The translations under genes were made by a program, and so were the position numbers. 64,000 bases of DNA, from assembly GCA_034007295.1 (NCBI GenBank), contig JAVERC010000016.1:1-64000 (forward strand). Reading direction: 5' to 3'. Each line of letters begins with the position of its first letter. Positions within the stretch are counted from its first letter, which is position 1. This stretch comes from JACKCP01 sp034007295. GTDB taxonomy: Bacteria; Desulfobacterota; Desulfobacteria; Desulfobacterales; JACKCP01. The notes beneath the pieces were generated by a model. That model was not told where the DNA came from and made no database searches. It saw only the letters and a program-made list of their open reading frames with translations. Below, in pieces: positions 1-9,503 of this stretch.

Positions 1-161
1 AATCAGTAAATCTTCTTATGAGATCATGTAACAGCCTGTCTGCATTCAGTGATATTCAAGCTTTATTTGATCCTTTGGAGCATGGCAAGATAAATTCAGA
101 ACCATTAAAAATAGAACTTGCTTTTAAAGGTGATGAGTTTTCTTTTAAAAAAGATAAGTAA
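1..161 (+). CDS. C-terminal fragment of an unidentified protein (cut by window edge)
   Basis: An open frame runs from base 3 to a TAA at 159-161 and gives about 52 residues. It contains the stretch SDIQALFDPLEHGKIN and a lysine-rich end, KKDK. The start lies outside the window. I do not recognise the family. It sits on the same strand as the polysaccharide genes but is separated from them by nearly 480 bp, so it is probably not part of that operon. Confidence 0.4.
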   Translation, partial: SVNLLMRSCNSLSAFSDIQALFDPLEHGKINSEPLKIELAFKGDEFSFKKDK

Positions 162-638
162 ACTGTCCCCGGAATTCTCCCTGAATTCCTATTTTGAGGT
201 TTTGAACTCAAATTAAAGTTTGAATAAAAGGCCGGTTAGCTGATAAAGATGAAACATAGATTTGTCTTCGATAAAAAATAAAGTGGTTGAGGATTTGTCA
301 AGATTAAACATTTGACCCTCAACCCATACAAGGCGTAAACCGAAAAAGAAAAATCATGGACAAAAGGAGTTATTTGCTGCCACAGGGTAAAGTTAAAAGT
401 GCAACACTTTATTTCCCAAGAGCCGATTGAACGGTTGGAACCGTTGTGTCTGATCTATCATAATACCTAAGACCGCTACCTGAAATAGATATGGGCGGTA
501 AAAAAACAAAAGGTTAGATAGCACAGCGGAATAATTGTCCAAGGTTAAATTGGGAAAAATAAAGCTCAAAGTGCTAGGACAACTATAACTTTTGGTAAAA
601 TTTGAGAGGTTTCAACACCCTTTAGGAGACTATTTAAA
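162..638. other. Intergenic region upstream of the polysaccharide locus
   Basis: No convincing gene was found in any frame. A perfect 7-bp inverted repeat with a 2-base spacer (AACGGTT/AACCGTT) lies at 430-445. The only clear signal is the ribosome binding site AGGAG at 624-628, ahead of the glycosyltransferase start at 639. I cannot place a promoter with confidence. Confidence 0.4.
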
Positions 639-1565
639 ATGAAGAATGTCTATTTTACTGTTTTTACTCCAGTTTATAATCGTAAAGATAAAATTCATCG
701 TGTTTGGGAGAGTTTAAATAAACAAACATTTTGTGATTTTGAGTGGATAATTGTAGATGATGGTTCTACTGATGGAGTTGAACAAATTTTAAGAGAATAT
801 AAAGAAAAAGCTACTTTTTCTATAACAATTTTAAGGCAACAGAATAGCGGAAAACATATTGCTTGGAATAGAGCTGTGAAAATTGCAAGAGGTGAATTAT
901 TCGTACCTGCAGACTCTGATGATGCTTTTGTTGAAGATACTTTAGAGTTTTTTTATAAAAAGTGGCAAATATATTCAAAGGATGAAAAAGAAGATTTGTC
1001 TGGCATTAATGTTTTATGTAAGGATTCACTAACAGAAAATGTCGTTGGTGATTATTTCCCTTTCAGCGGATTTTTATCAAATAATTTAGATTTAGCCTAT
1101 AAATATAAAGTGCGAGGGGAAAAGTGGGGTTGCATAAAAGTTACCGCGCTAAAACAAAGAGTTTTTCCCGAAGTTAAAAGTTCTCATATGAGTGAATCTT
1201 GGATATGGTTTTGGCTAGCCAGAAAATATAATGTTGTTTGTTATAATAAAGTTTTAAGAATTTATTATCAAAATGAAGGAAATGCATTAAGTGACAAGCC
1301 TTCATATAGTACTTTAAAAGCAAGAAGTAGAGTTGATTATATTCACGGAGTGTGGAATCTTAATGAAAATATTGATTATTTACTAAAATATGAAGATAAA
1401 TTACAATTATTCAAAAAATTTCTGGTTTTTTGGAGAACAGCTTTTTTAAATAAAAAAAATGTATGCAGAGTTTTTTCCGATCTGAATAATAATATTTCAA
1501 AAATACTTGCTTTTATATCAGTACTACCTGGATATATTTTGTTTGTAAAAACAAAACTCGAATAA
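639..1565 (+). CDS. Family 2 glycosyltransferase
   Basis: This is a 308-residue GT-A fold transferase. The nucleotide-binding motif VDDGSTD is at residues 39-45, and the metal-binding DXD motif appears as DSDD at 92-95. It is expected to add one sugar from a nucleotide donor to the growing lipid-linked polysaccharide on the cytoplasmic face of the membrane. No multi-span membrane domain is visible. AGGAG lies ten bases before the ATG. It is the first gene of a long codirectional polysaccharide cluster. The sugar and linkage cannot be read from sequence. Confidence 0.85.
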   Translation: MKNVYFTVFTPVYNRKDKIHRVWESLNKQTFCDFEWIIVDDGSTDGVEQILREYKEKATFSITILRQQNSGKHIAWNRAVKIARGELFVPADSDDAFVEDTLEFFYKKWQIYSKDEKEDLSGINVLCKDSLTENVVGDYFPFSGFLSNNLDLAYKYKVRGEKWGCIKVTALKQRVFPEVKSSHMSESWIWFWLARKYNVVCYNKVLRIYYQNEGNALSDKPSYSTLKARSRVDYIHGVWNLNENIDYLLKYEDKLQLFKKFLVFWRTAFLNKKNVCRVFSDLNNNISKILAFISVLPGYILFVKTKLE

Positions 1566-1636
1566 TCTTTGTTTTATTAAATGTTTGGATTTTATTACTA
1601 TAATCATCCATGCACAACATGTAAAAAAATAATTTA

Positions 1637-3160
1637 TTGAAAATTGAATTAATGCCTTCGAAAAATAAATACAACCACCTCTTAGATACAAGCCAAGTCA
1701 ATAAAGATGTAAAAAAAAGATCAGTAAAAGCAGGAACAGCAAACCTTATTTCTCAAGGTTTGTCTTTAGGGATAACTTTGATAAGAGCAGCTATTTTGGC
1801 CAGATTACTTGCACCAGAAGATTATGGTGTTTTTTCTATGGTCATGGTAATTGCAAGTTTTGCTTTAATCTTTAAGGATCTTGGCCTTGCAACTGCTACT
1901 ATCAGGGAAAAAAATATAAGTCATGCTCAGGTTAGCAATCTTTTTTGGATCAATACCCTGGTTGGCATTGTATCAATGTTGATTATCATTCTAATTTCTC
2001 CGCTAATTGTCTGGTTTTATAATGAACCAAGGTTATTAACAGTAGCAATAACTCTGGCAATAAGCTTCCTTTTTGCAGGTATGACAGTCCAGCATCAGGC
2101 TTTGCTTAAAAGACAAATGATGTTTGGAAAAATTGCAATTATTACAGTTGTATCTTCACTGGTAAGCAGTCTTTTAGGAATTGCTACAGCCTGGTTGTTT
2201 GGTAATTATTGGGCGTTAGTATGCATGCAGGTTTCATTAAGTTTATTTTTAATGATTGGATTTTGGTTATCAGCAGGATGGTTACCGAGTCTACCTTCAA
2301 AAAAGGCAGAAACAAAAAATTTAATAAAAGTTGGTGTTGATGTTGCGGGTTTGAATGCTTTTTCTACTATAACGCAGCAGATAGATAAAATAATAATTGG
2401 CCGTATTTCGAATGCCAGTGCTTTGGGTTATTATACTAAAGGTTTTCAAATTCCTCAGCTTATATCCGGTCAGTTCCGCATGGCCATTTTTGCTGTAGCT
2501 CTACCAGCTTTGTCTTCTTTGCAAGAAGAAAGAGAAAGGTTTGCCACATATTATTATAAATTTTTAAATATGATTGTATGGATTACAATGCCGATATCGG
2601 CTTTCTGTTTCATATTTGCTGAAGAGATAATTTATGTATATTTTGGACCAAAATGGTCAGAGTCTGTAATCTTTATGCAGCTTTTTTCCATTAAAGCTTT
2701 TATTATGCCTGCTGTTACAACTTTAGATCAGATACCCCTTGCTTTAGGTTTTTCAAAAAGATATTTGTATGCAGGAATGGTAAGAAGTTTTGCATTATTA
2801 ATATCCTTATTGTTTGTTGCTCCTTTTTATGGAGTTTTAGGTATAGCTTTCTGTGTTGCCTTTTCAGATTTAATGGCATTTATACCATTTGTTAAATTAT
2901 GTTTAAAAAAAAGCCCTGTTGATATAAAGCAATATTTTTATATTGTTTCTATACCTTTTATAAGCTCGGTTGGTCTTGGAATTATTTTTTTCTATTTAAA
3001 AACTTTCACAGAAACTAATTCAGTAACTTTTAAAATTATTTATATGATTTTATTTATGCTTTTAACTATCACGTTATTTTTTATAAATGATAGTCTGAAT
3101 AAGAAATCAAACTTGGGAATATCCAAAAGAATATTTAAATATTTAAAATTAGGTATATGA
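1637..3160 (+). CDS. Wzx-like polysaccharide flippase (MOP superfamily)
   Basis: This is a multi-span membrane protein of about 500 residues, the usual length for Wzx/WzxC-type flippases. It should move undecaprenyl-diphosphate-linked repeat units across the inner membrane. The early segment ISQGLSLGITLIRAAILARL followed by LAPEDYG is typical of the Polysacc_synt family N-terminus, and many hydrophobic segments follow. The frame opens with TTG at 1637, but an in-frame ATG at 1652 is an equally good start; neither has a strong Shine-Dalgarno. The stop overlaps the next gene by four bases (ATGA), which supports translational coupling. Confidence 0.85.
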   Translation: MKIELMPSKNKYNHLLDTSQVNKDVKKRSVKAGTANLISQGLSLGITLIRAAILARLLAPEDYGVFSMVMVIASFALIFKDLGLATATIREKNISHAQVSNLFWINTLVGIVSMLIIILISPLIVWFYNEPRLLTVAITLAISFLFAGMTVQHQALLKRQMMFGKIAIITVVSSLVSSLLGIATAWLFGNYWALVCMQVSLSLFLMIGFWLSAGWLPSLPSKKAETKNLIKVGVDVAGLNAFSTITQQIDKIIIGRISNASALGYYTKGFQIPQLISGQFRMAIFAVALPALSSLQEERERFATYYYKFLNMIVWITMPISAFCFIFAEEIIYVYFGPKWSESVIFMQLFSIKAFIMPAVTTLDQIPLALGFSKRYLYAGMVRSFALLISLLFVAPFYGVLGIAFCVAFSDLMAFIPFVKLCLKKSPVDIKQYFYIVSIPFISSVGLGIIFFYLKTFTETNSVTFKIIYMILFMLLTITLFFINDSLNKKSNLGISKRIFKYLKLGI

Positions 3161-4131
3161 TTATGGAAAAAATTAGTCCGAATGTAGTTTTTATTATATC
3201 ATCAGGACATTCAGGCTCTACATTACTTGATCTTATAATGGGTACGTTACCTGAGGTAATGTCAACCGGAGAACTTGTTTGGCTTCCATGGCAGGTTTAT
3301 AGAGACGGGAAAATATGTACAGCTGATCCAAAGCAGGATATATGTACTTGCCTTAAAACATTTCGCGAATGTTCTGAATGGGGAAAAGTTTGGCATAGCT
3401 TATCACTTAAGACTAATCAGGATATATTTAAAGATCCTTTAAGCTATAATATTTTTTTTTTAAGGGAAAAAAAATACACATCAAAAATAACCTTATTTAA
3501 AAAAATTTTACGCAAAATAATGAAACTAAGCATTTTAAATAATCTGAGTTTTTTGACTAACAGTATTATAAAAAAAGAAAAAGAAGCTATAGATAATACA
3601 CTCACTCTTTATGATACAATTGCTGAAAAAACTGGGAAAAAATATATAGTTGACTCATCAAAAGATATCCTTAGAGCATATGCAATATGGAAGATGAGGC
3701 CTGAATCAACAAAAATTATTTTATTACATAAAGATGCAAAAAGTTATGCAGCAAGCGGAAAGCATTGGGGTAGAAGCATTCCGGTTAGTCAAAATTTAGA
3801 AAGTTGGCTCCACGACTATGAAAAATTTTTTATACCGATAGTAAAAAAAATGAGTATAAAGAACACTATATCTGTAAAGTATGAGGATATGACAAAAGAC
3901 CTTGAAAAAACAAGAGATAGATTAGCTTCTTTTATTGGTGTTAGTTCTTCAGGTTCTGCTAATATCGATACAAGTAAAATGCATATAGTAGCAGGTAATC
4001 CAATGAGGTTTAAAGGTATAATAAATATTAAATATGATGAAAGATGGACTACAGAGCTTAATGAAGAAGAAAAGAAAATTGCAGAAGAATATGAATTTAA
4101 AATGTCATCTTTAATGAGATTTATAAATTAA
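3157..4131 (+). CDS. Sulfotransferase family protein
   Basis: This 324-residue protein begins with the 5'-phosphosulfate-binding loop SSGHSGST at residues 15-22. Further on, VDSSKD and the region around HKDAKSYAASGKHWGRS fit the 3'-phosphate-binding part of PAPS-dependent sulfotransferases. It would transfer sulfate from PAPS to a sugar hydroxyl. Its position between a flippase and glycosyltransferases suggests that the polysaccharide is sulfated, which is inference. It overlaps the flippase stop by four bases. An in-frame ATG at 3163 is an alternative start. Confidence 0.75.
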   Translation: MIMEKISPNVVFIISSGHSGSTLLDLIMGTLPEVMSTGELVWLPWQVYRDGKICTADPKQDICTCLKTFRECSEWGKVWHSLSLKTNQDIFKDPLSYNIFFLREKKYTSKITLFKKILRKIMKLSILNNLSFLTNSIIKKEKEAIDNTLTLYDTIAEKTGKKYIVDSSKDILRAYAIWKMRPESTKIILLHKDAKSYAASGKHWGRSIPVSQNLESWLHDYEKFFIPIVKKMSIKNTISVKYEDMTKDLEKTRDRLASFIGVSSSGSANIDTSKMHIVAGNPMRFKGIINIKYDERWTTELNEEEKKIAEEYEFKMSSLMRFIN

Positions 4132-4146
4132 TTATAAGGAAATAAA

Positions 4147-5391
4147 TTGAAAGTATTATGGTTTACAAACATTCCGATGCCTGATGTTAATAAATATTTT
4201 GGCCATAATGCAATGGGTTCTGGCGGCTGGATGGGTGCTCTTCTTGAAGAGCTTAAAGAAAAAAAAGAACTTCAACTGGGTGTTGCAACAGCATGCAGTC
4301 AGTTTCCTAATACAAGTTTTAAAAAAGATGGGGTTGAATATTTTGTTGTAAAACAACAATCTCAAAAATTCAGGCGTTCAGTTTTTTCGGCAGATAATAA
4401 TCTTTTATATCTTAAAAAATGTGTTGAAATAGTAAATGAGTTTAAACCTGATATAGTCCACATACATGGCACAGAAAGGTTTTACGGGCAAATGTTAACC
4501 AAGGGCATGATTGAATGCCCTGTAGTTTTTTCTGTTCAGGGAATAATGGATAGTTGCTCAGAATGGTATAGATGGTTTGGAAAAATGTCTTTTAAAGAAA
4601 TATTATTATCAAGTTTTTTTGATTCTTTAAAGGGTAATGGTTTACTTTGGGAGCTTCGTGAAGCAAGAAATCAGGCAAAGCGTGAGCGTAATTATTTCAC
4701 AAAAGGTAATTATTTTTTTGGGCGAACAGACTGGGATAAAGCCTATGTTAAATATTTTAACTCTGAAGCAAAATATTTTGATGTAAGCAGAATAATAAGA
4801 AAACCTTTCTGGGGAAAAAAATGGAACTTATCAGATTGTAAAAGACATAGAATCATATTTACAAATACCAGGCATCCAAGAAAAGGAACTGAGTTATTGC
4901 TGGAAGCTGTAAAGAGACTTAAACCATTATTCCCAGATATTGAGCTTGTGCTTATAGGCTCCCTTGGCGGAGGATCATACGGCAGAAGGCTAAAAAATAA
5001 AATTAACAGTCTTGATGGCAGTGTTAAATCATTAGGGCAGATGAATGCTGAGCAGATTTCCCATGAGCTTTGCAAATCCCATGTATTTGTATCTGCATCA
5101 TATATAGAAAATAGTCCTAACAGTATTGCTGAGGCACAGCTTGTTGGTATGCCTGTAGTCTCATCATACACAGGTGGAATTCCGAGTATGATAAAAGAAG
5201 GGGAAACGGGCCTTTTTTTTCCAATTGGTGATGTTCCTTTACTTGAAGACAGGATAAAACAAGTCTTTGAAAATGATTTTTTGGCGTTGTCTCTTGGAGA
5301 GACTGCTTATAAGGAATCCCGTGATAGGCATAACTCTGAGAAAATAGTTGAAAATTTGATTAATGGGTATAAGACAATAAAAATAGATTAA
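4147..5391 (+). CDS. Family 4 glycosyltransferase
   Basis: This 414-residue GT-B fold protein has an N-terminal acceptor half with a glycine-rich loop (MGSGGWMGALLEEL). The C-terminal donor half contains TNTRHPRKGTELLLEAV and the EX7E-type region ENSPNSIAEAQLVGMPVVSS. The start is a TTG preceded by AAGGAAA. It probably adds a sugar to the repeat unit in the cytoplasm. A 15-bp gap from the sulfotransferase and a 6-bp gap to the polymerase indicate one operon. Confidence 0.85.
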   Translation: MKVLWFTNIPMPDVNKYFGHNAMGSGGWMGALLEELKEKKELQLGVATACSQFPNTSFKKDGVEYFVVKQQSQKFRRSVFSADNNLLYLKKCVEIVNEFKPDIVHIHGTERFYGQMLTKGMIECPVVFSVQGIMDSCSEWYRWFGKMSFKEILLSSFFDSLKGNGLLWELREARNQAKRERNYFTKGNYFFGRTDWDKAYVKYFNSEAKYFDVSRIIRKPFWGKKWNLSDCKRHRIIFTNTRHPRKGTELLLEAVKRLKPLFPDIELVLIGSLGGGSYGRRLKNKINSLDGSVKSLGQMNAEQISHELCKSHVFVSASYIENSPNSIAEAQLVGMPVVSSYTGGIPSMIKEGETGLFFPIGDVPLLEDRIKQVFENDFLALSLGETAYKESRDRHNSEKIVENLINGYKTIKID

Positions 5392-5397
5392 GTTTAA

Positions 5398-6834
5398 ATG
5401 TCAGCCTCTAATTATCTACATAAGTTTAAACAGCAAATTAATATTATATCTGTTGTTATCTTTGCTTTGCTAGTATCTAAGATGATACTGGCAGGCAAAG
5501 AAAGATATGCATTTATATTATGTTTTATTCCTTTATTTATTTTTTTATATAAAAAGTATTTGAGTCAAAAAAAAATAATTATATTGCTTATTATTTCAGT
5601 TTTTTTCCCAATCCCTTTAAATATTTCATCAACAAATCTAGGGCCAACATCACAGTATTTCATAAGTTTTGTTTTTTTTATGTTTTTAGCTGATTGTATC
5701 ATTAAACGCAGGTTTTATTTTAATCAAAACCTTTTATTAATGCTTTTATTGCTATTATTTTCTGGTGGAGTATCAACATTATTAATTTCTGATCACGATA
5801 TATTCAGAACTTCATTCTGGGCTTTAGTACTGGTTGCCAGTGGAGGGATGTTTTTGCTTTTTACAGACGCATTAAAATTTAATGATTTTACTGAAAAAAA
5901 AGAATTTTTTTTAAAGCTAATAGATTTTATATTATTACTTCTTTCTATCCAAATTGTGATTGGAATTGTTGTATTTTTTTTTCCAGGGACAGAAAAATAT
6001 TTATACATATTTTATTCAAAGAATGTAGATATATCAGAAGTAGAGTTTTATACAAGAACATTAGAGATAAATGCCTCAAGAATAAGAACACCTTTACTAA
6101 GTCCGGAAGGTTTAGGTGAATATATTGCAGTCTTATTTCCTTTTCTAATATATAGGTTAACAAATAAGTTTAGTCTGTTTTATTTAGCATGCTCTTTCAT
6201 TATTTGTATTGGATTGATTATGTGTGCAACAAGATCCGGTATTGTTTTAAGCTTATTTGGAATTTTATGTTATGTGTTTATTATAGAGAAATCGTTTAAA
6301 AGAAAAACAATAACTTTTATGGTAATTAGTTTAATTGTTTTTGTTATTTTTTATTTTCAGATAGGAACAAATGTGATTACAGAAAGATTTATGGAAGCTT
6401 ACTATTCATATTCTACAGGTCAAGATTTTTTAGAAGTGAGTAATAGAAGTTTTTTTGTAAGTAATTTTAAATATTTTCTAGAAACCTTATCTTTTTTTGG
6501 AAATGGTCTTGTAAGCCCTATTATATACGGTGTTATCTTTGTTGATTTTCATAATCTTTTTATGACAATTTTTTTTAGATATGGAATTATTGGTGGAATT
6601 ATATATTTTATTCTACCAATATCATTGATTCTTCAGTTACTAAAAAAAATAAAAAAATTTCCAGAAGAAAAACTATATAGTGTAATTCTTTTATCAATTT
6701 TGATCTTTTTTATTAATGAATGTAAATTCGAGTTTACAAGAAAAAATAATTATGTCCTTCTTATTTGGATTACTTTTTCTTTTTTTTATCTTTTAGTAAA
6801 AGATAATTTTCCAAAAAAAGAAGTAAAAGAGTAA
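5398..6834 (+). CDS. Wzy-like O-antigen polymerase/ligase family membrane protein
   Basis: This 478-residue protein is almost entirely hydrophobic, with roughly ten or more transmembrane segments. A larger loop around residues 205-240 includes RTPLLSPEGLGEYIAV. ATRSGIVLSLFGIL and FGNGLVSP resemble the Wzy_C/O-antigen ligase family. It probably polymerises repeat units in the periplasm. A second polymerase-like gene lies at 31935, so either two glycans are made or one protein is a ligase. Wzy sequences diverge strongly, so the exact role is inferred from topology and context. Confidence 0.75.
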   Translation: MSASNYLHKFKQQINIISVVIFALLVSKMILAGKERYAFILCFIPLFIFLYKKYLSQKKIIILLIISVFFPIPLNISSTNLGPTSQYFISFVFFMFLADCIIKRRFYFNQNLLLMLLLLLFSGGVSTLLISDHDIFRTSFWALVLVASGGMFLLFTDALKFNDFTEKKEFFLKLIDFILLLLSIQIVIGIVVFFFPGTEKYLYIFYSKNVDISEVEFYTRTLEINASRIRTPLLSPEGLGEYIAVLFPFLIYRLTNKFSLFYLACSFIICIGLIMCATRSGIVLSLFGILCYVFIIEKSFKRKTITFMVISLIVFVIFYFQIGTNVITERFMEAYYSYSTGQDFLEVSNRSFFVSNFKYFLETLSFFGNGLVSPIIYGVIFVDFHNLFMTIFFRYGIIGGIIYFILPISLILQLLKKIKKFPEEKLYSVILLSILIFFINECKFEFTRKNNYVLLIWITFSFFYLLVKDNFPKKEVKE

Positions 6835-6837
6835 AAA

Positions 6838-7449
6838 ATGATAAAAGTTTTATTGAAAATATCTGAAAAACTAAAAAATCTGCAAGATAGGTTTTATTCA
6901 AAATTATTTATCTTTTTGTTTAAAGGTTTAGGTGTTGAAATACAAAAACCTGCTTTGATAGTAGGTTTTCCATCAATAAATAAATTCGATGAAAGTTATA
7001 TAAAATTTGGAAAAAATTGCACTTTAAGGTCAAAATCAAGGAATAATGCCATTGGCATTAATCATAAAATTATTTTTAGAACTCAAAAAGCCGGTGCTGA
7101 GATTTTTATTGGAGATAACACAGGAATAAGCGGTGGTGCTATTTGTGCAAAGGAGAAAGTTACAATAGGCTCAAACTGCCTTATAGGTTCTAATGTTGTC
7201 ATCTCTGATAATGATTTTCATGCTGTAAAGCCTGAAAATAGAATCAATAATAGAAATGATGATGATATACCTGCCAGGCCTGTTTTAATAGAAGATAATG
7301 TGTGGATTGGTGCGGATTCATATATATTAAAAGGGTCTTATATTGGTAAAAATAGCGTTATCGGTGCCGGAAGTGTAGTATCGGGTATGATTCCAGAAAA
7401 TGAAGTATGGGCTGGGAATCCCGCTAGGTTTATAAAAAGAATTGATTAG
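6838..7449 (+). CDS. Left-handed beta-helix (hexapeptide) acyltransferase
   Basis: This 203-residue protein has a hexapeptide-repeat half rich in [LIV]G-x4 turns (IFIGDNTGISGGAI, VTIGSNCLIGSNVVI) and the loop DNDFHAV. It ends with VWIGADSYILKGSYIG and the GNPARFIK terminus common to sugar O-acetyltransferases. It probably acetylates a sugar of the polysaccharide using acetyl-CoA. It starts three bases after the polymerase stop, consistent with one transcript. Confidence 0.8.
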   Translation: MIKVLLKISEKLKNLQDRFYSKLFIFLFKGLGVEIQKPALIVGFPSINKFDESYIKFGKNCTLRSKSRNNAIGINHKIIFRTQKAGAEIFIGDNTGISGGAICAKEKVTIGSNCLIGSNVVISDNDFHAVKPENRINNRNDDDIPARPVLIEDNVWIGADSYILKGSYIGKNSVIGAGSVVSGMIPENEVWAGNPARFIKRID

Positions 7450-7477
7450 AATTTCTTCCAATGAAAGTTGAATTTAT

Positions 7478-8407
7478 ATGCTAAAAATTGCAACAATAAT
7501 ACCTGTTCATGACAGAAAAAATATCACTCTAAACTGTCTAAAATCTTTATTGGCAATTAAGAATAATAGTTTATTTAAAAATGAAATCATAGTTGTAGAC
7601 GATGGTTCAAAAGATGGTACTGAACAAGCAATAGCTGAAAATTATCCTGACGTAAAAATTTTAAAAGGTGGCGGTAACTTATGGTGGACAGGAGGAATTA
7701 ATAAAGGGTTGGAATATGCTTTAAGTCAAAACAGGTATGACTATATATTAATTATAAATGATGATATTTGCTTTGAAAAAAATTTTATTCATACTTTGCT
7801 AAAAACTTTGCTTGACAATCAGGACTCTATTGTAGGAGCAACAACTTTTTATTCCAACACTAATATCATCTGGAAAGCTGGGATGAACGATACAAAAAAA
7901 TTGCACCCACTTTTAAAAAATAATTATCAAAATACTAATTATAAAAAAGAATTACCTGATCTTATAGAGGTTGATGCTATTTCAGGAAGAGCTCTGTTGA
8001 TTCCTGTTAAGGCTATTAAAGATATTGGATTTTTTGATAGTATAAATTTTCCCCATGGTTTTGGAGATCATGAGTTTAGTGTCAGAGCTAAGAGAAAGGG
8101 TTATAATTTAATAATTAATACAAAAGCAAAGATTTTTTCCGAACCTGGAGCAAACAAATCTTTTTTTCATTTGATAAAAAAGAAACGACTGCCTGAAATA
8201 GTTAAGAGCTTTAAGAATGTAAAATATGACTGGAATATCAATAAGCTGATAAAAATATATATTGTTTCTAGGGGCAAAGTAAAAGGGTTTCTGGGCTTTT
8301 GTATCCATATGGCTATTCTTGTTAAATGGATTCTATTTAAGGCTATATTATCACAGAATAAGTTTGAAAATTTAGTTAATAAAAAAATTGAGTTTTTTAA
8401 TGATTAA
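7478..8407 (+). CDS. Family 2 glycosyltransferase
   Basis: This 309-residue GT-A fold protein contains IVVDDGSKDGT near residues 40-50 and LIINDDI near residue 103, the latter serving as the metal-binding acidic motif. The GGGNLWWTGGINKGLEYA stretch is typical of rhamnosyltransferase-like GT2 enzymes. It acts on cytoplasmic lipid-linked intermediates. Its 3' end overlaps the next glycosyltransferase start by a few bases, indicating translational coupling. Confidence 0.85.
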   Translation: MLKIATIIPVHDRKNITLNCLKSLLAIKNNSLFKNEIIVVDDGSKDGTEQAIAENYPDVKILKGGGNLWWTGGINKGLEYALSQNRYDYILIINDDICFEKNFIHTLLKTLLDNQDSIVGATTFYSNTNIIWKAGMNDTKKLHPLLKNNYQNTNYKKELPDLIEVDAISGRALLIPVKAIKDIGFFDSINFPHGFGDHEFSVRAKRKGYNLIINTKAKIFSEPGANKSFFHLIKKKRLPEIVKSFKNVKYDWNINKLIKIYIVSRGKVKGFLGFCIHMAILVKWILFKAILSQNKFENLVNKKIEFFND

Positions 8408-9497
8408 GATTTGTTTTGTTATAAATAATTTAAAAATGGGTGGAGCTGAACGCCAGTTCTTGGAATTGCTTAAAGGTTTGAATAAAAAAGACTTTGATGT
8501 GTCTTTGTATCTTTATGCAGAGAATGAGCCTTTATTTTATAACGAGATATACAATATAGAAGGGATAAAAATTCACAGAGAAAAGGTTAATAGTAAATTT
8601 AAAGTATTAAAAATATTTAAAGCTACTTTTAATATAAGAAAATTTATAAAAACAAATAAATTTGATTTAATCCAGACATCTCTTGTAATGAATGGTGCTC
8701 TGGTAAGATTAGCTGCATTGGGTATACCCCATTATAAGAATAAAATTATAACTTCGATAAGAAAAAATTTTGATAAATATCCTTTGTATGAAAAGATTAT
8801 CGAGTCTGTTTTATTAATAAACTCTTATACTATAACAAATACTAATTATTCAGCAGAAAAATTCAAAAATTTCTTAAAAGGATATTTTAATAATAAAATA
8901 CTTTATATTTATAATGGTTTCAATACTAAGAGGTTTTTAAAAAAAAAATATGAACCGAGAAATACCATTACTATCGGATCTGTAGGCCGAATGACAAAAG
9001 AAAAAAATCATATTCAAATCCTTAGAGTCTTATCAAGCTTAGAAAAAAGTTTTGAAGTCTTTATTATTGGAGATTTAGGGACAGAAAGGATTAAGCTAGA
9101 TAATTATAAAGATAAAAATTTAAAACAATATGATGTGAAAATTATGTCACATATTCATGATATAGAAAATTATTACAAAAAAATGGATATTTTTATTCTT
9201 CCTTCATTATATGAAGGGTGTCCAAACGTACTATTTGAAGCTATGCTTTCAGGGTGTTTTTGTATAATTTCTGAAAATGCTAATACAGATGATTTTATAG
9301 TAAATGGTGTTAATGGTTTGGTATATGATAACACTGATTCAGGGTTAAAAAAATGCATTGAAGAAACTTGTGAACTTTATCCAACAGATGAAGGAAAAAA
9401 AATTATTGATAATGGTTATCTTTATGCAAAAGAAAATTTTTCAATTGAAAAAATGATAAATAGCTATGATTTTTTGTACAAAAAAATTTTAAATTAA
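8400..9497 (+). CDS. Family 4 glycosyltransferase
   Basis: This is a GT-B fold enzyme of about 365 residues. It begins MIKICFVINNLKMGGAERQF, whose NLKMGGAE loop is a GT4 hallmark. The C-terminal domain has GSVGRMTKEKNH and the EX7E region LPSLYEGCPNVLFEAMLSG. I chose ATG 8400 over the in-frame TTG at 8388, because it aligns with the usual first strand and gives a short 8-bp overlap with the upstream gene. Confidence 0.85.
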   Translation: MIKICFVINNLKMGGAERQFLELLKGLNKKDFDVSLYLYAENEPLFYNEIYNIEGIKIHREKVNSKFKVLKIFKATFNIRKFIKTNKFDLIQTSLVMNGALVRLAALGIPHYKNKIITSIRKNFDKYPLYEKIIESVLLINSYTITNTNYSAEKFKNFLKGYFNNKILYIYNGFNTKRFLKKKYEPRNTITIGSVGRMTKEKNHIQILRVLSSLEKSFEVFIIGDLGTERIKLDNYKDKNLKQYDVKIMSHIHDIENYYKKMDIFILPSLYEGCPNVLFEAMLSGCFCIISENANTDDFIVNGVNGLVYDNTDSGLKKCIEETCELYPTDEGKKIIDNGYLYAKENFSIEKMINSYDFLYKKILN

Positions 9498-9503
9498 AAG
9501 TTC

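Noticed and set aside
162..638. Group II intron end or other structured RNA suggested by GAGCCGATTGAACGG and nearby hairpins
   Set aside because: The domain V consensus is not met, no maturase gene is present, and the only solid pairing is a 7-bp hairpin at 430-445.
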